A stretch of DNA of 64,000 nucleotides from Hypholoma sublateritium FD-334 SS-4 (GCA_000827495.1 KN817520.1:257979-321978), one strand, 5' to 3'; positions 11,804-24,075 are shown, counted from the stretch's first letter. Numbers and translations: made by a program. Notes: a model not told the origin generated them from the letters alone.

Positions 11804-12480
11804 AGGATACTCCAAGTTTAATGACTACCGTAAGGTCCACTTGGTCCAATGATATTAATCGCAGACAATTGTATTCCCCCATGACGACCTTCACGATTTT
11901 GCGAGACTAAAGATTAATATAACGGTCAGCGGCGAGGGGGGTTTTGAATTGATTTTAAACTTGGCAATTGTAAGTAGTTTTCTGAATAAATCGCCACAGT
12001 ATACCCAAGCCGTGAACCATCCGGTGAACTGCATTCTGTTTGTATTTGTCTGGAAATTTTGACGGCTTCTTTCCTGCGGATGCACTGAACGCTTGCTTGG
12101 GACTGGAAACATCTGAAGCTGCAAACCGCCGGCCGTTCCAGACACTACAAACCTATAAATACCGAGGCTGCTGTATCGGCTTGCCATTTTCATCAGCTGC
12201 CATCAAAATGTCAGTTTTCCGCCACCTGTTTTCCGATAACGTACATTTGCCTGCTAAACATTGTCTGAATATTGATATCCGTGAGGCACAAATATCAGCT
12301 CCGTGTTTCTTCGCGCAAGGTGAGCCTTGTGGATATTCGATGCTAGGTCTCGACTCTCTAGGTGATGATTCATTCCGAATCAGAATCATGACGAGGTTTT
12401 TCTCTCGTCCTGATCACTCTCATTGAATATGCCCGCAGTATGGCCTCGTAGCGGATCGACCCTTCAGCCAGTTTCCCAGA
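11804..12480. other. Intergenic between the two P450 genes
   Basis: About 0.8 kb separates the stop of P450-1 from the start of P450-2. I see no coding frame with support; the distal part carries the P450-2 promoter. Confidence 0.55.
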
Positions 12481-12584
12481 ATCAGGGGTAGGCGAAGTCA
12501 ATTGGACAAAGCTTCTCAACATTGTTCCATGCGCCCAAATCGCTTCTAGAAAATTGCCTCTCCGCTGTAAAGCTCGCCTATAAG
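12472..12584 (+). promoter_or_regulatory. P450-2 promoter with blocks shared with P450-1
   Basis: TTTCCCAGAATCAGGGG (12472-12487), GAAGTCAATTGGA (12494-12506) and CAACATTGTTCCA (12517-12529) match the P450-1 promoter blocks in order. A TATAAG box is at 12579-12584. Confidence 0.55.
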
Positions 12585-12638
12585 ATGGAAGGGTGGACAC
12601 GAAAACCGCGAAGGTTGTGCACGACCCATCACTTTTTC

Positions 12639-15024
12639 ATGATGTCACTCAGTTTAAGTATACTGGGCTTGACCTTCTTCGTTTATATATACAGGCTCTA
12701 CAGGCGTTTAACACGCACACCATTGTCCGATCTTCCTGGACCTGAGCCAAAAACGTTCGTTGCTGGTGAGTGGTATCTCGTGTGTATGACCTTTCCAGCT
12801 CATTTCAGCAGGTAACTTGCACCAATTCCTCCATGGTCAGGCTGGGGAGGTCAGCCTACATCTGTACTCGACCAGTGCTAGGGGTCTAGTTGCACCTAAT
12901 CTTCCACTAGATTGATCTACAGTGGCAAGCGGAATATGGCGATGTTGTCAAGTTCAAGGGCCCCTTTGGTGTGAGTACACTCTTCGTCGAATCATGATGT
13001 AGATTGCTCACGTTGGTTTCTTATGAATATCATCTTCAGCAAGATATACTTTTAATTTCGGACCCAAAGGCAGTGCAATACTTCTATCACACTTCTGGAT
13101 ATACTTTCCCCAAGCCAGCAGATCGAAAAGAAATAAATCGGTTATTCACCGGTCCAGGGATTCTTTGCGCAGATGGTCTATATCGCAGCCAACTCTTTTG
13201 CATAATATGATCGAGCTGACTGGTATATCAGAGGTAGACCATTTAAGACACAGAAAAATCATATCTCCAGCTTTCAACTTCGGCGTGATCAGGGATTATG
13301 TCCCAGTATTCAATTACCACGCTGCGAAAGTAAGTGGCACTGGTAAACCTTTTGTCTGTATAAATGCTTACGATATCCCACGTCCCAATTTAGCTGACAA
13401 CTAAATGGAAAGAATCTATAGCAGAGTCTCCAGACGGGCAATCAGTTCTCAATTTATGCAATTGGTACGCAAAGACAACCCTGGACGCTCTGGGCATCGG
13501 TGAGATTGCCTTCTGACGAGGCGCGTGCCATCCACTTCCTGATATTTGCGCGTTCAGCCGTATTCGACTACGACTTCGGTTCACTTGATAATAAGGAAAA
13601 CCGACTGGGGAAGATTTATTCTAATTTATGGTGAGATATAGAAACCCACCATTGTGTTCATGCTCGCTGAAACAATTACCAGCATTGAAAGCTTTGCTAC
13701 GCTGTCTAGAAGAGAAATTACTGCTCAAGCAGTGACTTCTCTTATTCCCCCTCGTATTCTTGTGATCCTCCTAAAGCTGATCCCTAACCCCCGACTGGAC
13801 AAGCTACACGAGGCATACGCGGTGGGATATAGCGTGGCCAAGGAAATGCTTGAAATGAAGACTAAAGAATTCACCAACGGCAAAGGCACTCATGATATCA
13901 TGAGCTTGTTAAGTGCGCCCTTTTCGTGATTATCCTACCTCCCAATCTAACAACTTTGTCAGTACGCGCAAACGCCTCCAGTGATCAGGCTTCCCAGATG
14001 TCTGAAGAAGAGATGGTCGCTCAAATAATGTAGGTGTGATATCACGCGCCCTCTCGGTCCGAATGACACAGACGGCCATTGGCCGCCCAAAATAGCACCA
14101 TTCTCCTGGCAGGATACGACACTTCTGGCAGCTCATTAGTCTGGGCAAGTCTCGAGCTTGCACGGCATCCTGAAGTACAGACAAAGCTGCGCCGTGAAAT
14201 CAGGAAGAAGGCGCTCGAGATCCAGAAGCGCGGCGAAACAGAATTCTCGGCAGTCGACCTGGAGTCTATGCCGTATCTTGCGGCTGTACTGAAGGTATGT
14301 CAGCGTAGATGACTTCTCAGAAGCGACTGGTCTGATCCTCATTTCAGGAATCGCTCCGGTACCATGCTGTTTCCTATAACCATTACAGGGAATCTGCAAA
14401 AGATACAGTCCTTCCTCTCTCGAAGTCCATCACCACCCGTTCTGGAAGGGTCATAAATGAAATCGTCGTACCCAAGGGCACTAAGATGATTACATCGGTC
14501 AATGGATACCACAGGTATGTCGGCTATTGACTATACATGGATTCAATTAAGGACATATTTTCAGACATCCGGACGTCTTTGGACCCGATGCAGATACCTT
14601 TAACCCAGATCGGTGGTTGAATAACACGACCCGCACAGAGAAGCAAGTCTCGGTGGGAATGTACGGTGGTCTGTGAGTAGAATCTCGCGTTCTTGATCCT
14701 GGTAGACGCTGAGAAATGGCTGGCGCGTTCTGTTAGACTTTCATTTGCTGGAGGTGTAATGTGAGAAGCCAAGCTAGCCTATTTAAGGTCCTGTACTCAA
14801 ATTTCTGTCATAAAATTAGGTCGTGCGTTGGCTGGCGCTTCGCCGTTCTCGAGATGCAAGCGATCCTTGTCGAACTAGTCAATAACTTCGAGTTCACGCT
14901 TACTCCAGAAGCTCAGATGGTTAGGAAGGAAGCTTGCTCTCTGCTTATGGTGCCAACAATCGAGGGGCACGGGGCTCAGCGAATGCTTCCCATATCTGTC
15001 AAGATTGCTCCACAAGATGACTGA
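12639..15024 (+). CDS. Cytochrome P450, tandem copy 2, with altered haem loop
   Basis: Fourteen exons: 12639-12765, 12812-12849, 12911-12970, 13040-13175, 13232-13329, 13394-13499, 13558-13630, 13683-13912, 13973-14039, 14096-14294, 14348-14514, 14565-14672, 14737-14760, 14820-15024 (545 aa; a second ATG at 12642 matches copy 1 better). Every internal exon has exactly the length of its counterpart in copy 1. The anchor, AGYDTS I-helix motif, ESLR and NPDRW are intact. The haem loop reads FAGGVMSCVG: the Arg of F-x-x-G-x-R-x-C-x-G is Met478, because the split codon is AT|G instead of AG|A. The Cys ligand (480) is kept. No stop or frameshift is seen, so the gene is expressed-looking but may be altered in haem propionate contact. 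Confidence 0.92.
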
Positions 15025-15285
15025 GCAACTGTGAGAGGCTTGAAGACTAAAACGTGAAATTTTCGTAGCCATGGCTCCAATGCACTTCTTTACTCCCGAT
15101 AGACAGAAATTCGAAAACAATCCGAAAATGCAATGAAAAATCTACATTCTACATTACAACATATTTCAAGGCCAAGTTTTGCTCGTACATACAAACTCTT
15201 TGCAGAGGGGAAGAAATGTGACTACACAAATTGTACAGTAGATGAACAAGGATTGGAGAAGATGTCGAAGTCCTTATCTGATAAA

Positions 15286-17361
15286 TTACATTGCCTGTCC
15301 CACCTGTGGAGCTTTGAATTTCGTCCATTGGTCCCACATTGTCTGTAGGGGTTTCTCCTGGGCAATGGACTCCGCGAATTTGATCACTCGCCACACGTCC
15401 TGGAAGTTGCTCGCAAGGCCTAGACTGATTCTCACAACGCCAAGCTCTCTGCCCATTTTGTCTTCGAAGTCGGCTAGAGTGACGCCCGGGTACAAGCGCC
15501 GCATGTCTTCCTCTATCCCCAAGATAGCGGCGGCGCCCCCAGGATTGCACATACACCCAGTCCGCAAAGAAATGTTTTGAGTAGTAGCCGCGAACTCGAT
15601 GAACGAATTGGGTATAAGCGCTCCGGAAGCCTACATTACGTATGTCAGCGATGTCAAATGAGAGGCGGCATGGAAAGTCAAACATACGTCGAAGAACAGC
15701 AGTGCTAAAATAGAACCCGTGTCGGCCTGTTCTCCAACGGAACGGAGTCTCCGTGTGGGTATTCGCGACAGAATCTGTACCACAGGACGCCCAGAAGTCT
15801 CGTGTCGAAGTTGTGACAGCGAAGATGTCAGATACATAAGCAACGACGAGAGTCGCAGAGGGAGGAAGGGTAGATACGCAGACAAAAAGCGGAGCCCATT
15901 AGTAATAGCTGGTAATTGAACGTAGTTGATTGTTCCGTCCTATTCTTGTTGAGCAAGGGGAGTAACATAATAGAACGCATCACACACCTCGAATTGTTCG
16001 TGGGGCAGCTTTGCTTTTGTGACGATGTTTCCAGGGACCTGAACGACGTCGACGGTGCCCCCGGCAAACCACGGCCTCTTTAATTGTTCCAGGAACGATT
16101 TTTTCACAATGAGAGCACCGACGCCGGTGGGGTACCCGAACATTTTGTAAAAGGATATAGCCATGGCGTCTATCGGATATTCCGAGATGTGGACGACAGA
16201 TGTCGCAGCAAGCGCAGCAGCATCCACCATGGTGTAATAACCAAGCGAGGACGCATAATTGGTAATCGATAGTGGAGTTTTGCTATTGGAGATGTTCGAC
16301 TGCGAAGTTAAAACGAAGAGACTGGGGGATAACTCCTTGGATTGTGGTCGATTCCTTAGAAGAATGTTCTGGAGATTTTAAAATGCATAATGAGCCGACA
16401 TAGTCATCATACATAACTGTAACAACCCCTCACCTTGGCTGTAGGAATGTCGACACCGCCTTGCGGAGTGGACGGAATATAAACTGTTCGGCCGCCTTTG
16501 AACGTCGCAAATTCGCGAATGCCATGCACCTGTCTCTCGCGTGAGTTGAATCGATAGATAGACTATCACCGAACACAGCTTACACTGTTATGCGAATCGG
16601 CTCCGATCACAAGATTGCTGCCACTAGCAAAAGGGAAGGACTCCGCGACTAATTTGAGAGCACCGCTTGCATTCGCGGTAAAAATAACCGTATACTCCGA
16701 AGACGCACGGAAGTGAGTCAGAACAGCAAGCCGCGCTTCGTCTGCACACTTGAGTGATAGTTTTGAACTAGATGGCAGTTAGTATGTTTTTGGCCTCGAA
16801 AACAGCGCATATACTCACCTGTTACTGACAGAATGGGTGTTGCCTAATATGCTGTGTTTGAGGAAATCAGTGTGCACTTTGATGAGACTCTCGGGGTAGA
16901 GGGCGCCACCCATATAGTCGACGTAGGTTTCTCCGGCAAGTTCGAGACGCGAAAAGTCAGTTCGTCGGAGAGTGTCCAAAATCCAGGTCAATTGATATTC
17001 TGTGAAACAAGTCGGAGGAGCATTGAGCGACGAAGACAACGAGTTCGGTAAGACACTAACCGGGATGTTGCTTGACAAAGCTTGCAAACGCCGTTTCCTC
17101 GTCCGCTGCGAGGTTCGTCTGGGAAGGAGAATAGGCGAGTGGATATACTGGTGAAGGTGGTCGCCGTGGGTGATCCATGATGGTGTACTTCTCGTTGGAT
17201 GCCTTGGAGCTATCATGAGAGACCGCAAGGCTATCGGTGGATTGTGCAGAGGTGCACCCAAGAGCCAGTCGAGGGAAAATCGCCGAGCGCTTTTTCTCAA
17301 ACGGACGTCTGGAGGGGGAGGGAGGAGATAGCTGGACGGAGTGTGAGTGTGTGTTTCCCAT
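15286..17361 (-). CDS. Moco-sulfurase-like class V aminotransferase (PLP enzyme), no MOSC domain
   Basis: Seven exons: 17061-17361, 16819-16999, 16584-16767, 16434-16529, 15988-16368, 15688-15939, 15286-15630 (579 aa). The catalytic core matches the N-terminal NifS-like domain of molybdenum cofactor sulfurase: YVDYMGGALYPESL, NTHSVSNSS, G-A-D-S-H-N-S-V-x-G-I-R-E, the PLP Lys in SFYKMFGYPTGVGAL (Lys329), GEQADTGS and LRTGCMCNPGGAA with the candidate persulfide Cys (491/493). The C-terminal MOSC domain of full-length enzymes is absent; the stop follows the PLP domain. The start MGNTHSHS fits an N-myristoylation signal (Gly2, Ser6) and is followed by a ~90-residue Ser/Pro-rich leader. It may mobilise cysteine sulfur at a membrane; the acceptor is unknown. 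Its end lies 261 bp from the end of P450-2, in convergent orientation. Confidence 0.88.
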
Positions 17362-20300
17362 TTCGACGGAGATAGAAGCAGGTTGCTGAAATTTGGGTAT
17401 CGCTGCGCTTGGTTTTATACCTGGAGAGAGTCGTGTTCCTGACCAATGAGCTAGGGCATGGCTCAGAGTCGATGGAGAACTGGATGGACATAGAATGTCA
17501 TATGGATCTGTCAGAGTCAAACAAAGAGCAACATATTGGCCAGAACTCGATCGGGCTATGCGGGACACGCCAAATAATTCTTCCTGAGTCCAGAAGACAT
17601 AATAATGCAGATCGCAAAAAACTAGCTCTTTGAGATAGAAACAGATCTTCTATTGCCCATATGTAAGCCGTGTCTGTAGCAAGAAATATAATTGCTCGCA
17701 GTCCGGTTCGGCGGTAGGCGCTGGTAGGCCTTCGCCAGTAATGATATCTCTTTTTGCTAAGTGGAGATACATCCTTGTCACGAGGGGCCGAGAGAAGTGG
17801 ATATCAATAAATATAGTGCAGCGATATATGTGACATTCGTCTTTCAAGGGGAGCGAATCGAGCCGCAGCGCAGATCGACCAGATTCTCGCCTAATGTGGC
17901 TACGATTAGGCGCAGAGAATGCAAGCTGCGTATGGTCTCGTCATAGCACATAGATTGTCGACGGACTATACACAAGAGTCGACAGATGACAAGTATCGCA
18001 CATACGTATTGGAGTACGTATTTCATAGAGAAAGCACATCAGAACGCTGCGATCATAACGGCACTGGCCAGTAACGGATGGGCAAGAAGTAAAGTGCGAT
18101 TTCCGAAAATTCATTGTTGCTTGCGTTTACTAGGATGTCGAATACTCAGTTCCAGGCAAAAGAGATCGATGTGCCAATCAGGGCGCTGAGTTAGTGCTAG
18201 CCAGTCCGCGTCACCCGCACAGCCGCGACAGTGTAGGCCCCGAACACACAGCATCAAGCCCGCCGAGCGCACTCGGTTGAGATAAACCTAGCATATGATA
18301 AAAAAGAGTCGCAATGCGGTCATACAAGATCATAATTTGAGCTGCCTCGCGCAAGATAGAGTAAGGGCAAGTCGGTTCCGTGGGTGTTTGACCGCAATGC
18401 CAATTTGGATCCATGACAGGCATACCGTTTGCTGGTTTTGGTCACTGCTGAGGGGAAAGGGAGAATGTGGATATGCTATGCACCAGAAGGAAGCCCTGAA
18501 ATCCGTCCAAGAAAAGCACAATAAGGTTGTACGGGATCGGAATTGTGGTGGCCTCCTTTCTGGAATAGCACCGGATAGCGCCGTGTCTGCTGTAGCGTAG
18601 AAAACGCAAAGAACAGTCAGTTCGACCACATGTACGAAATGTGGAGAAGTTATGGGAGTTCTTCCCAAGTTCTTTGTATAAGAATTGTCATCTCGATGCC
18701 ATACTGATACGATATGTGTTTGAGAACTTACGATACTGACGAGATTGATTGGCTTCTCAATTAGCTTGATCAATTCGAGAGGATTTGCGATGTAAGCATT
18801 CTCTGGCACTAGAAGGAGTCTTCGCGTTACAAGTAGGTTGAGAGATTGTCGTGATACAATTTGAACTGTGGGCGACGGCCGGGATGGCGGCGACAAGCTC
18901 CCCTATTTGCTCTGAATTGGTGCTGTTATCTTTGAAAGCGGAACCATACAATTCTCACGTCAAACTGGCACTGATTGCGCGTCTCCGTTTTGTATTCAAC
19001 AACTCGGGAACCATCGCGGAATACTTTAGTTGTCCTATTGGTCTCACACTATGCAAATTTTCTGCTCATTCCAATCAAACTCCTGTTGAACTACTTGGCG
19101 TTGAAGTATATCAGCTTCACAAATAAGTAGTCCGTGCTGCACAGAAATCTTCAAGGAGATCTGGAGCTTTTGGTGCTTACGGAATGTGTAGACGCTATGA
19201 CAAGCCTCGAGGATCAGAAGAAATATAGCGTTTGAATGCCGAGCTCATCCCGAGGTCCGATCAGGCCTTGTGTATCGGCCTCGTTTTGGATGAGTGCCAC
19301 CCAAGTGGCGCCGCCGGAGGAGGCCACGCAGTCGTTCCTCACGTTATATAGCAAGTAACCGAATATCACATTCAAATCACGTACGGTGGGGGGAGTTTAG
19401 CGGGCGATGTACGCTTACTTAAATAAATTGTAATTGAATCAGCCAGGAGCCTAGTTCCAGTTATCGACTTTGATGTTCATGTGGTATGCAAGTCGTTAGC
19501 AAACCTTCTCCATGGGTGTTATAACTGTATTTTTGGAGGACTTACTGGTCACGGAGGCCGCCCCATGCCACTGTTCCTTATTTAACCACCAAACATCATA
19601 ATCGGAAGGTCCATTTTAAATTCAATTGAATAGACAGCTTCGGCCGTTAATTCTTCAGAAAATGAAATCGGGCTACTGACATATGCAGTTAGTTATATAC
19701 ACGCTGATCAGTGTGGGCGACTGAAGCCCACTTGTGGGGCAAAATGTAGATATGAGTGCACATGTTGATTCCAGTCCCTGCGTGCGGATACACGCTGCTT
19801 TGATAGTATTCTCGGAAAACCACTTGTGTGATCAGTTAATTAATCAGTTGATCATCCATCTACCTGTCTGTTTGCGTTTAAGCCCAACCCGGATAATGGA
19901 GTTATAATCTATTTGCAATCTCCATCATCCCCGTAATACTTGCGCTCCTCCTGACTGAAAAATATGTCAAATGGAGTTTGAGCAGTCGTTGAATAAAGCT
20001 GGCGGCCATAGTTATGCGAGATACTGCGACTATATATTGATCTCTCCGAGTAGAAAAGACAGACCAGTAGTAGCAAGCGCCCAATGCCCATGTGATGTCA
20101 CATGGGCACTCGAGCGTCAAATGTGATAGATTAGCTGGCAAGCTATATCTCTGATAGGAATCGCACATTACGGACACTAATAGTAGGTGCAGCGTAAGGT
20201 GGAGATTGGACTATCAAAATTCAAAATTCAATGTAGATTTATATCATCGTTGGGAAATCGCAGGGAAATTCAAGAGAAATTACAAGGAAACTCAAAACTG

Positions 20301-20740
20301 CAGATGCTGCCTGGGACAAGCGCCGAAGTTCGGCATTGGCTCGGCAGCGGCCCGGGAAGTGGGCTTGCGTAAGCTAATCCATTTTATTAATGTTTTCTGT
20401 TAAATTTGTTTTCTCGTTGCTTGCTTCACGTCGTCACTGAACAATCATTGAAAGCTGCGCAGACTACAAAAACTTGGCAATACCTGTGAGTTAGACAAGA
20501 AGTCTTTGGATTAGTAGTCTTATCCGACAAATACAGGCCACATAATACCCCAGCCTGAGCTTGCAAGGAATCTGTTTCCCAATCAATTCCCAATACACTC
20601 AACGAAATTGCATGACTATACCGCCACCGACACGGTTTGGCCATATCTCAAGAAGACTTACGGTGCATCGTCCAATCATCCCAGCTTCTCCCCAGGAACA
20701 GTTCAGGCAAACCGCACACTGTCTTGTACGATCTGCATTC
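17362..20740. other. 3.4 kb stretch without a supported gene
   Basis: Frames are short and most lack ATG. The longest (minus, 18330-18896) has no recognisable motif and no good splice partners. Local base composition is mixed. It may hold an unrecognised small gene or an old degraded element, but I cannot support one. The right end carries the promoter and possibly upstream in-frame codons of the PUS9-like gene (an in-frame ATG exists at 20612). Confidence 0.45.
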
Positions 20741-22940
20741 ATGCCCGAGCAATACGAACAGTACAAGCCCAAGCCGGCTAAAGGGCTTAAGAAGATACCT
20801 CCATATTGGTACCCGTATACCACAATGACGAAGCACCGATGGATTGGAAGAGAGATCCTAGAAGTGGTTTCCACGGAGTTTAGGGATCGATCAATGGAAT
20901 ACTATGTGCGTCCTGTTAGCTGCTGTAATTGCATCACAGAATTTCTGACCTTCCTATAGAGATACGCGTTAGAATCTGGGGTTACAACAATCAATGGGAA
21001 GATAGCGAAGCCAGACACAGTCCTCCTCAATGGAGACCGCGTCGAGTGAGTGAAAGGCCCTGCGCGATTGCCTGATCTTGTGCACTAATCGTATGCAGAA
21101 ATGTTGTACATCGTCATGAACCTCCAGTCACCGCGACACCGGTTAAAATCCTGCTACATGACAAAGAGCGCGAATTTATCGTCGTGGACAAACCGGGTAG
21201 CATTGTTCGTTCGTCTTGCCGATCTTCATTATCGTTTCCTCTCTGACATGCGCCACCGCAGCCGGTGCATGCATCCGGTCGCTACAATCGCAATTCACTC
21301 ATCGAGATTCTTGTAGACGACTTTGGATTTACTAAATGTTTTCGTGCGCGACAAGGCATCTCTTGTATTGCCGCACGCCTTAATTCATTCTTTTCATAGC
21401 CATCAATCGCCTCGATCGCCTGACTTCAGGGCTGATGATCATCCCATTGTCGGCGGACTGCGCTAGAACGGTTACGAAGGAGTTCGCCGCTGGCACTGTG
21501 CGCAAAGAATATGTGGCGCGCGTCAAGGGTAAATTCCCCTCGTAAGTGGCATTTCTATGGTATGCAGGCTCGACCGCTTACCGGCTCTTAGGGAAGAAAT
21601 TATTTGCGAGGAACCACTCCTGACCATCGACAGACAGATGGGCCTGAACATCGTTCATCCTGCAGGAAAGGTGTCTTTAATTTTTTTCCCCTTGTCCCTC
21701 TCCGACAAAGCTGAATGTGATTTTGTCAGACCGCGAAAACCATATTTAACCTAATTCGATACGACGCAAATACGAATAGCAGCGTAGTGAGATGTATGTG
21801 ATTATTCCTGCTTTAATCGGTTTCCCTTCGCTAACCCATGCATCAGGTCAGCCGTTTACAGGAAGATGCAAGTCTCCTCTATCTCTCTGTCCGGAATATT
21901 GAACATCCCACTTATTCGGCCCATAGCCCATCAGCTTCGTGTTCATCTGCAATTTTTGGGATACCCGATAGCGAACGACCCAGTATACTCAGAGAAACGG
22001 ATATGGGTAAGTCATCAACACGCCGTATTGTCCGCTGTTCTCTGTTCTCACCGGAAGATGATCCAGGGAGAACAGATGGGCGTGGGCGGAATCGATGTCA
22101 CGCCCAGCGACTTCCGTCAAGCGCCAGCACCGCCGTCACATCTGAAAGAACTCGTGGATAGCGGAGGAAGTCCAGAATCGCTGAGCAAAGACGGGCCGCG
22201 AGCTCCAAATGAGGCAACCACAAAGCTCCTCCCGCGCGAAACAGGAGACGACATCGGCATGGGCTCGCCCGTGCCGCTCTCCCAGCAAGCCGTCGATGTC
22301 ATCACAAAACTCCGCAATATGAAGGTGAGTCAAAAGACGCCAGCATATCGACTGTCAACGTCGTCTCTGACATATCGCGCACCAGGACCAAGACGAGGAT
22401 TGGAGCCGCTGGCGAGACGTTGTCTTCCGCGCGAAGGGGGTCATGCGCCCGAAAGATATGGTCATCAAACCGCCACCTCCGCAAAACCAGCGTAAGCGGG
22501 GCGGCAAGGCCGAGATCATGCCCGTTCGTCCGTCCTGGAATAACCCGAACAAGGCGATGCCCGAGGCCGCCTCCACTGCCGAGACAAAGCTCTCGTCTCC
22601 CGACCCTGCGCCGCCACCGCACACTTCTACAGAGAAGGTCGCGTCATCAGAACCTACCACCGCAGAGGACCTCGTGGAGACAGAGGAACCTTGGCCTCCA
22701 CAGATCACGCTAGAAGATGCTATCGAGAAAGTGTCGAACACACCGGCGACTGGTATGGAGTGTGCGACGGCATCCGAGCAGCTATATTGCCCTGAATGCT
22801 ACCTGCCTCTCCACCCCGACCCACAGCCGGAAAAACTGTACATTTTCCTCCATGCGTTGAAATACACCACAAGTCTTGGCGCTTTCTCCACCGATATGCC
22901 TGAATGGTCTGCTGAGGGGTGGGAATGGGACCAAGACTAG
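20741..22940 (+). CDS. tRNA pseudouridine synthase, PUS9/RIB2 (RluA) type
   Basis: Eleven exons: 20741-20905, 20960-21045, 21099-21204, 21262-21343, 21400-21541, 21592-21670, 21730-21793, 21847-21867, 21927-22006, 22067-22324, 22386-22940 (545 aa). An S4-like start (ALESGVTTINGKIAKPDTVL) is followed by the RluA catalytic fold: KPGSIPVHASGRYNRNSL, motif II NRLDRLTSGLM with catalytic Asp152, and [22 protein letters not shown]. The family converts U32 to pseudouridine in tRNAs. The C-terminal half has no deaminase signature but ends in the CPECYLPLHPDP and KLYIFLHALKYTTSLG block I associate with fungal orthologs. Motif II starts Asn-Arg-Leu-Asp instead of His. Intron 8 is GC-AG (GCAAGT donor at 21868). 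The start could instead be at ATG 20612. Confidence 0.88.
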
Positions 22941-23018
22941 ATGCATCATTCACCAGCGCATTTGCTATAGCCTCGATAATGTAGCAAATTCATTGCGGGT
23001 ATAATATGATACAGTGCA

Positions 23019-24075
23019 TTACTAGGATCCGGAGATGTGCGTCAGAAGGATGCATATTGAGACTAGAACGGTGACTCACCTTGATGAACTTAGCCATGAA
23101 TTTCCTGCACCGAAAAGCATTCAGATCTCGTCGTAAATACACCAACAAAAAACGCACTTGTGGAATTCGGTCCGCAGGAGATCGTTTACAAAATTTCCTT
23201 GGCCATTTTTAGGTGCCATAGCCTGGTTTTTGAAAATGAGGTCTACAGCAGAGAAAACATTAGCGTATGTTTGGAAGAACAAAAGAACTAGACTGACCGT
23301 CATCCCAGCGCTTCTTCACCTGGAAGCTCCCCGGCGCAGTGGTGCTTAGACCCGGCGTTTGTTGGCCCAAAGCAGCAGCAAGGTTAAGTAAGGGATTGGA
23401 AGTGGCGATATCAACCTCCCTGGATGCCGCATCTGCGGCAGACTGTTCCGACTCCCCCCTCGCCTTCTCCTCTGCCCGCTCACGCTTGATTTTCTCGAGC
23501 TCCCTGAGCAATTCGGCGGTATCGTCTTCTTCCTCTGAGTCTTCTTCCTCACTAAACGAACAAAAATTCAGCGCACCGGCACCCGACACAGTAGGGCACC
23601 AGACGCACCTTTCGTCCTCCTCGTCGCTCCCGGCCTTGTCTTTCCCCTTCCCCTTGTCCTCTTCCTCGTCCGAGTCGTCCTTGTCTAGCTCCAGCGCCGC
23701 CTGCAGCAACTTACGCCGCTTGTTCGCTTCTTCATCCGCGGGCGCGGGGACGTCGTCGATCAGCGGTGGCTTTCCCTCCGCCTTTCTCTTCTTGTTCCGC
23801 GCCTCCTGCTCAGCAGCAAGAAGCTCAGAGCGCAGGTCCAGCCGCTTGACCTCGGATGTCGAAGTCTGGCCGACTTGACTGTTACGTGGTTTGGATATTA
23901 ATCAAAGAATAGCATAAGGACCGTTAGCATAGTTAGGCAGCGCAGGATGGCCACTGACGCACCGGAATTTGAGCTTTGTGTGCGCGGCCATATCGCGCAC
24001 AGAGAACTGGCGAGAGCCACCCTTGACATCTTTCGCCTGCGCGGGGTCCCATGTCGGTCTGTGAGCTGTTGACAT
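23019..24075 (-). CDS. CWC15: Pre-mRNA-splicing factor CWC15
   Basis: Six exons: 23963-24075, 23609-23878, 23298-23551, 23158-23242, 23080-23104, 23019-23021 (249 aa). The family hallmarks are clear: the N-terminus [20 protein letters not shown] with R-Q-F-S-V-R-D, an acidic/Ser middle ([34 protein letters not shown]), then [20 protein letters not shown] and [16 protein letters not shown]15 is a nuclear component of the Prp19-associated (NTC) spliceosome. The last intron ends directly before the TAA, so the terminal coding exon is the stop codon alone. The gene converges on the PUS9-like gene with only 78 bp between stops, so their 3' UTRs probably overlap. Confidence 0.93.

Noticed and set aside
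18330..18951. Minus-strand frames (188 and 64 codons) as a possible membrane-protein gene
   Set aside because: No ATG in the long frame, no convincing transmembrane pattern or splice signals, and no recognisable motif.
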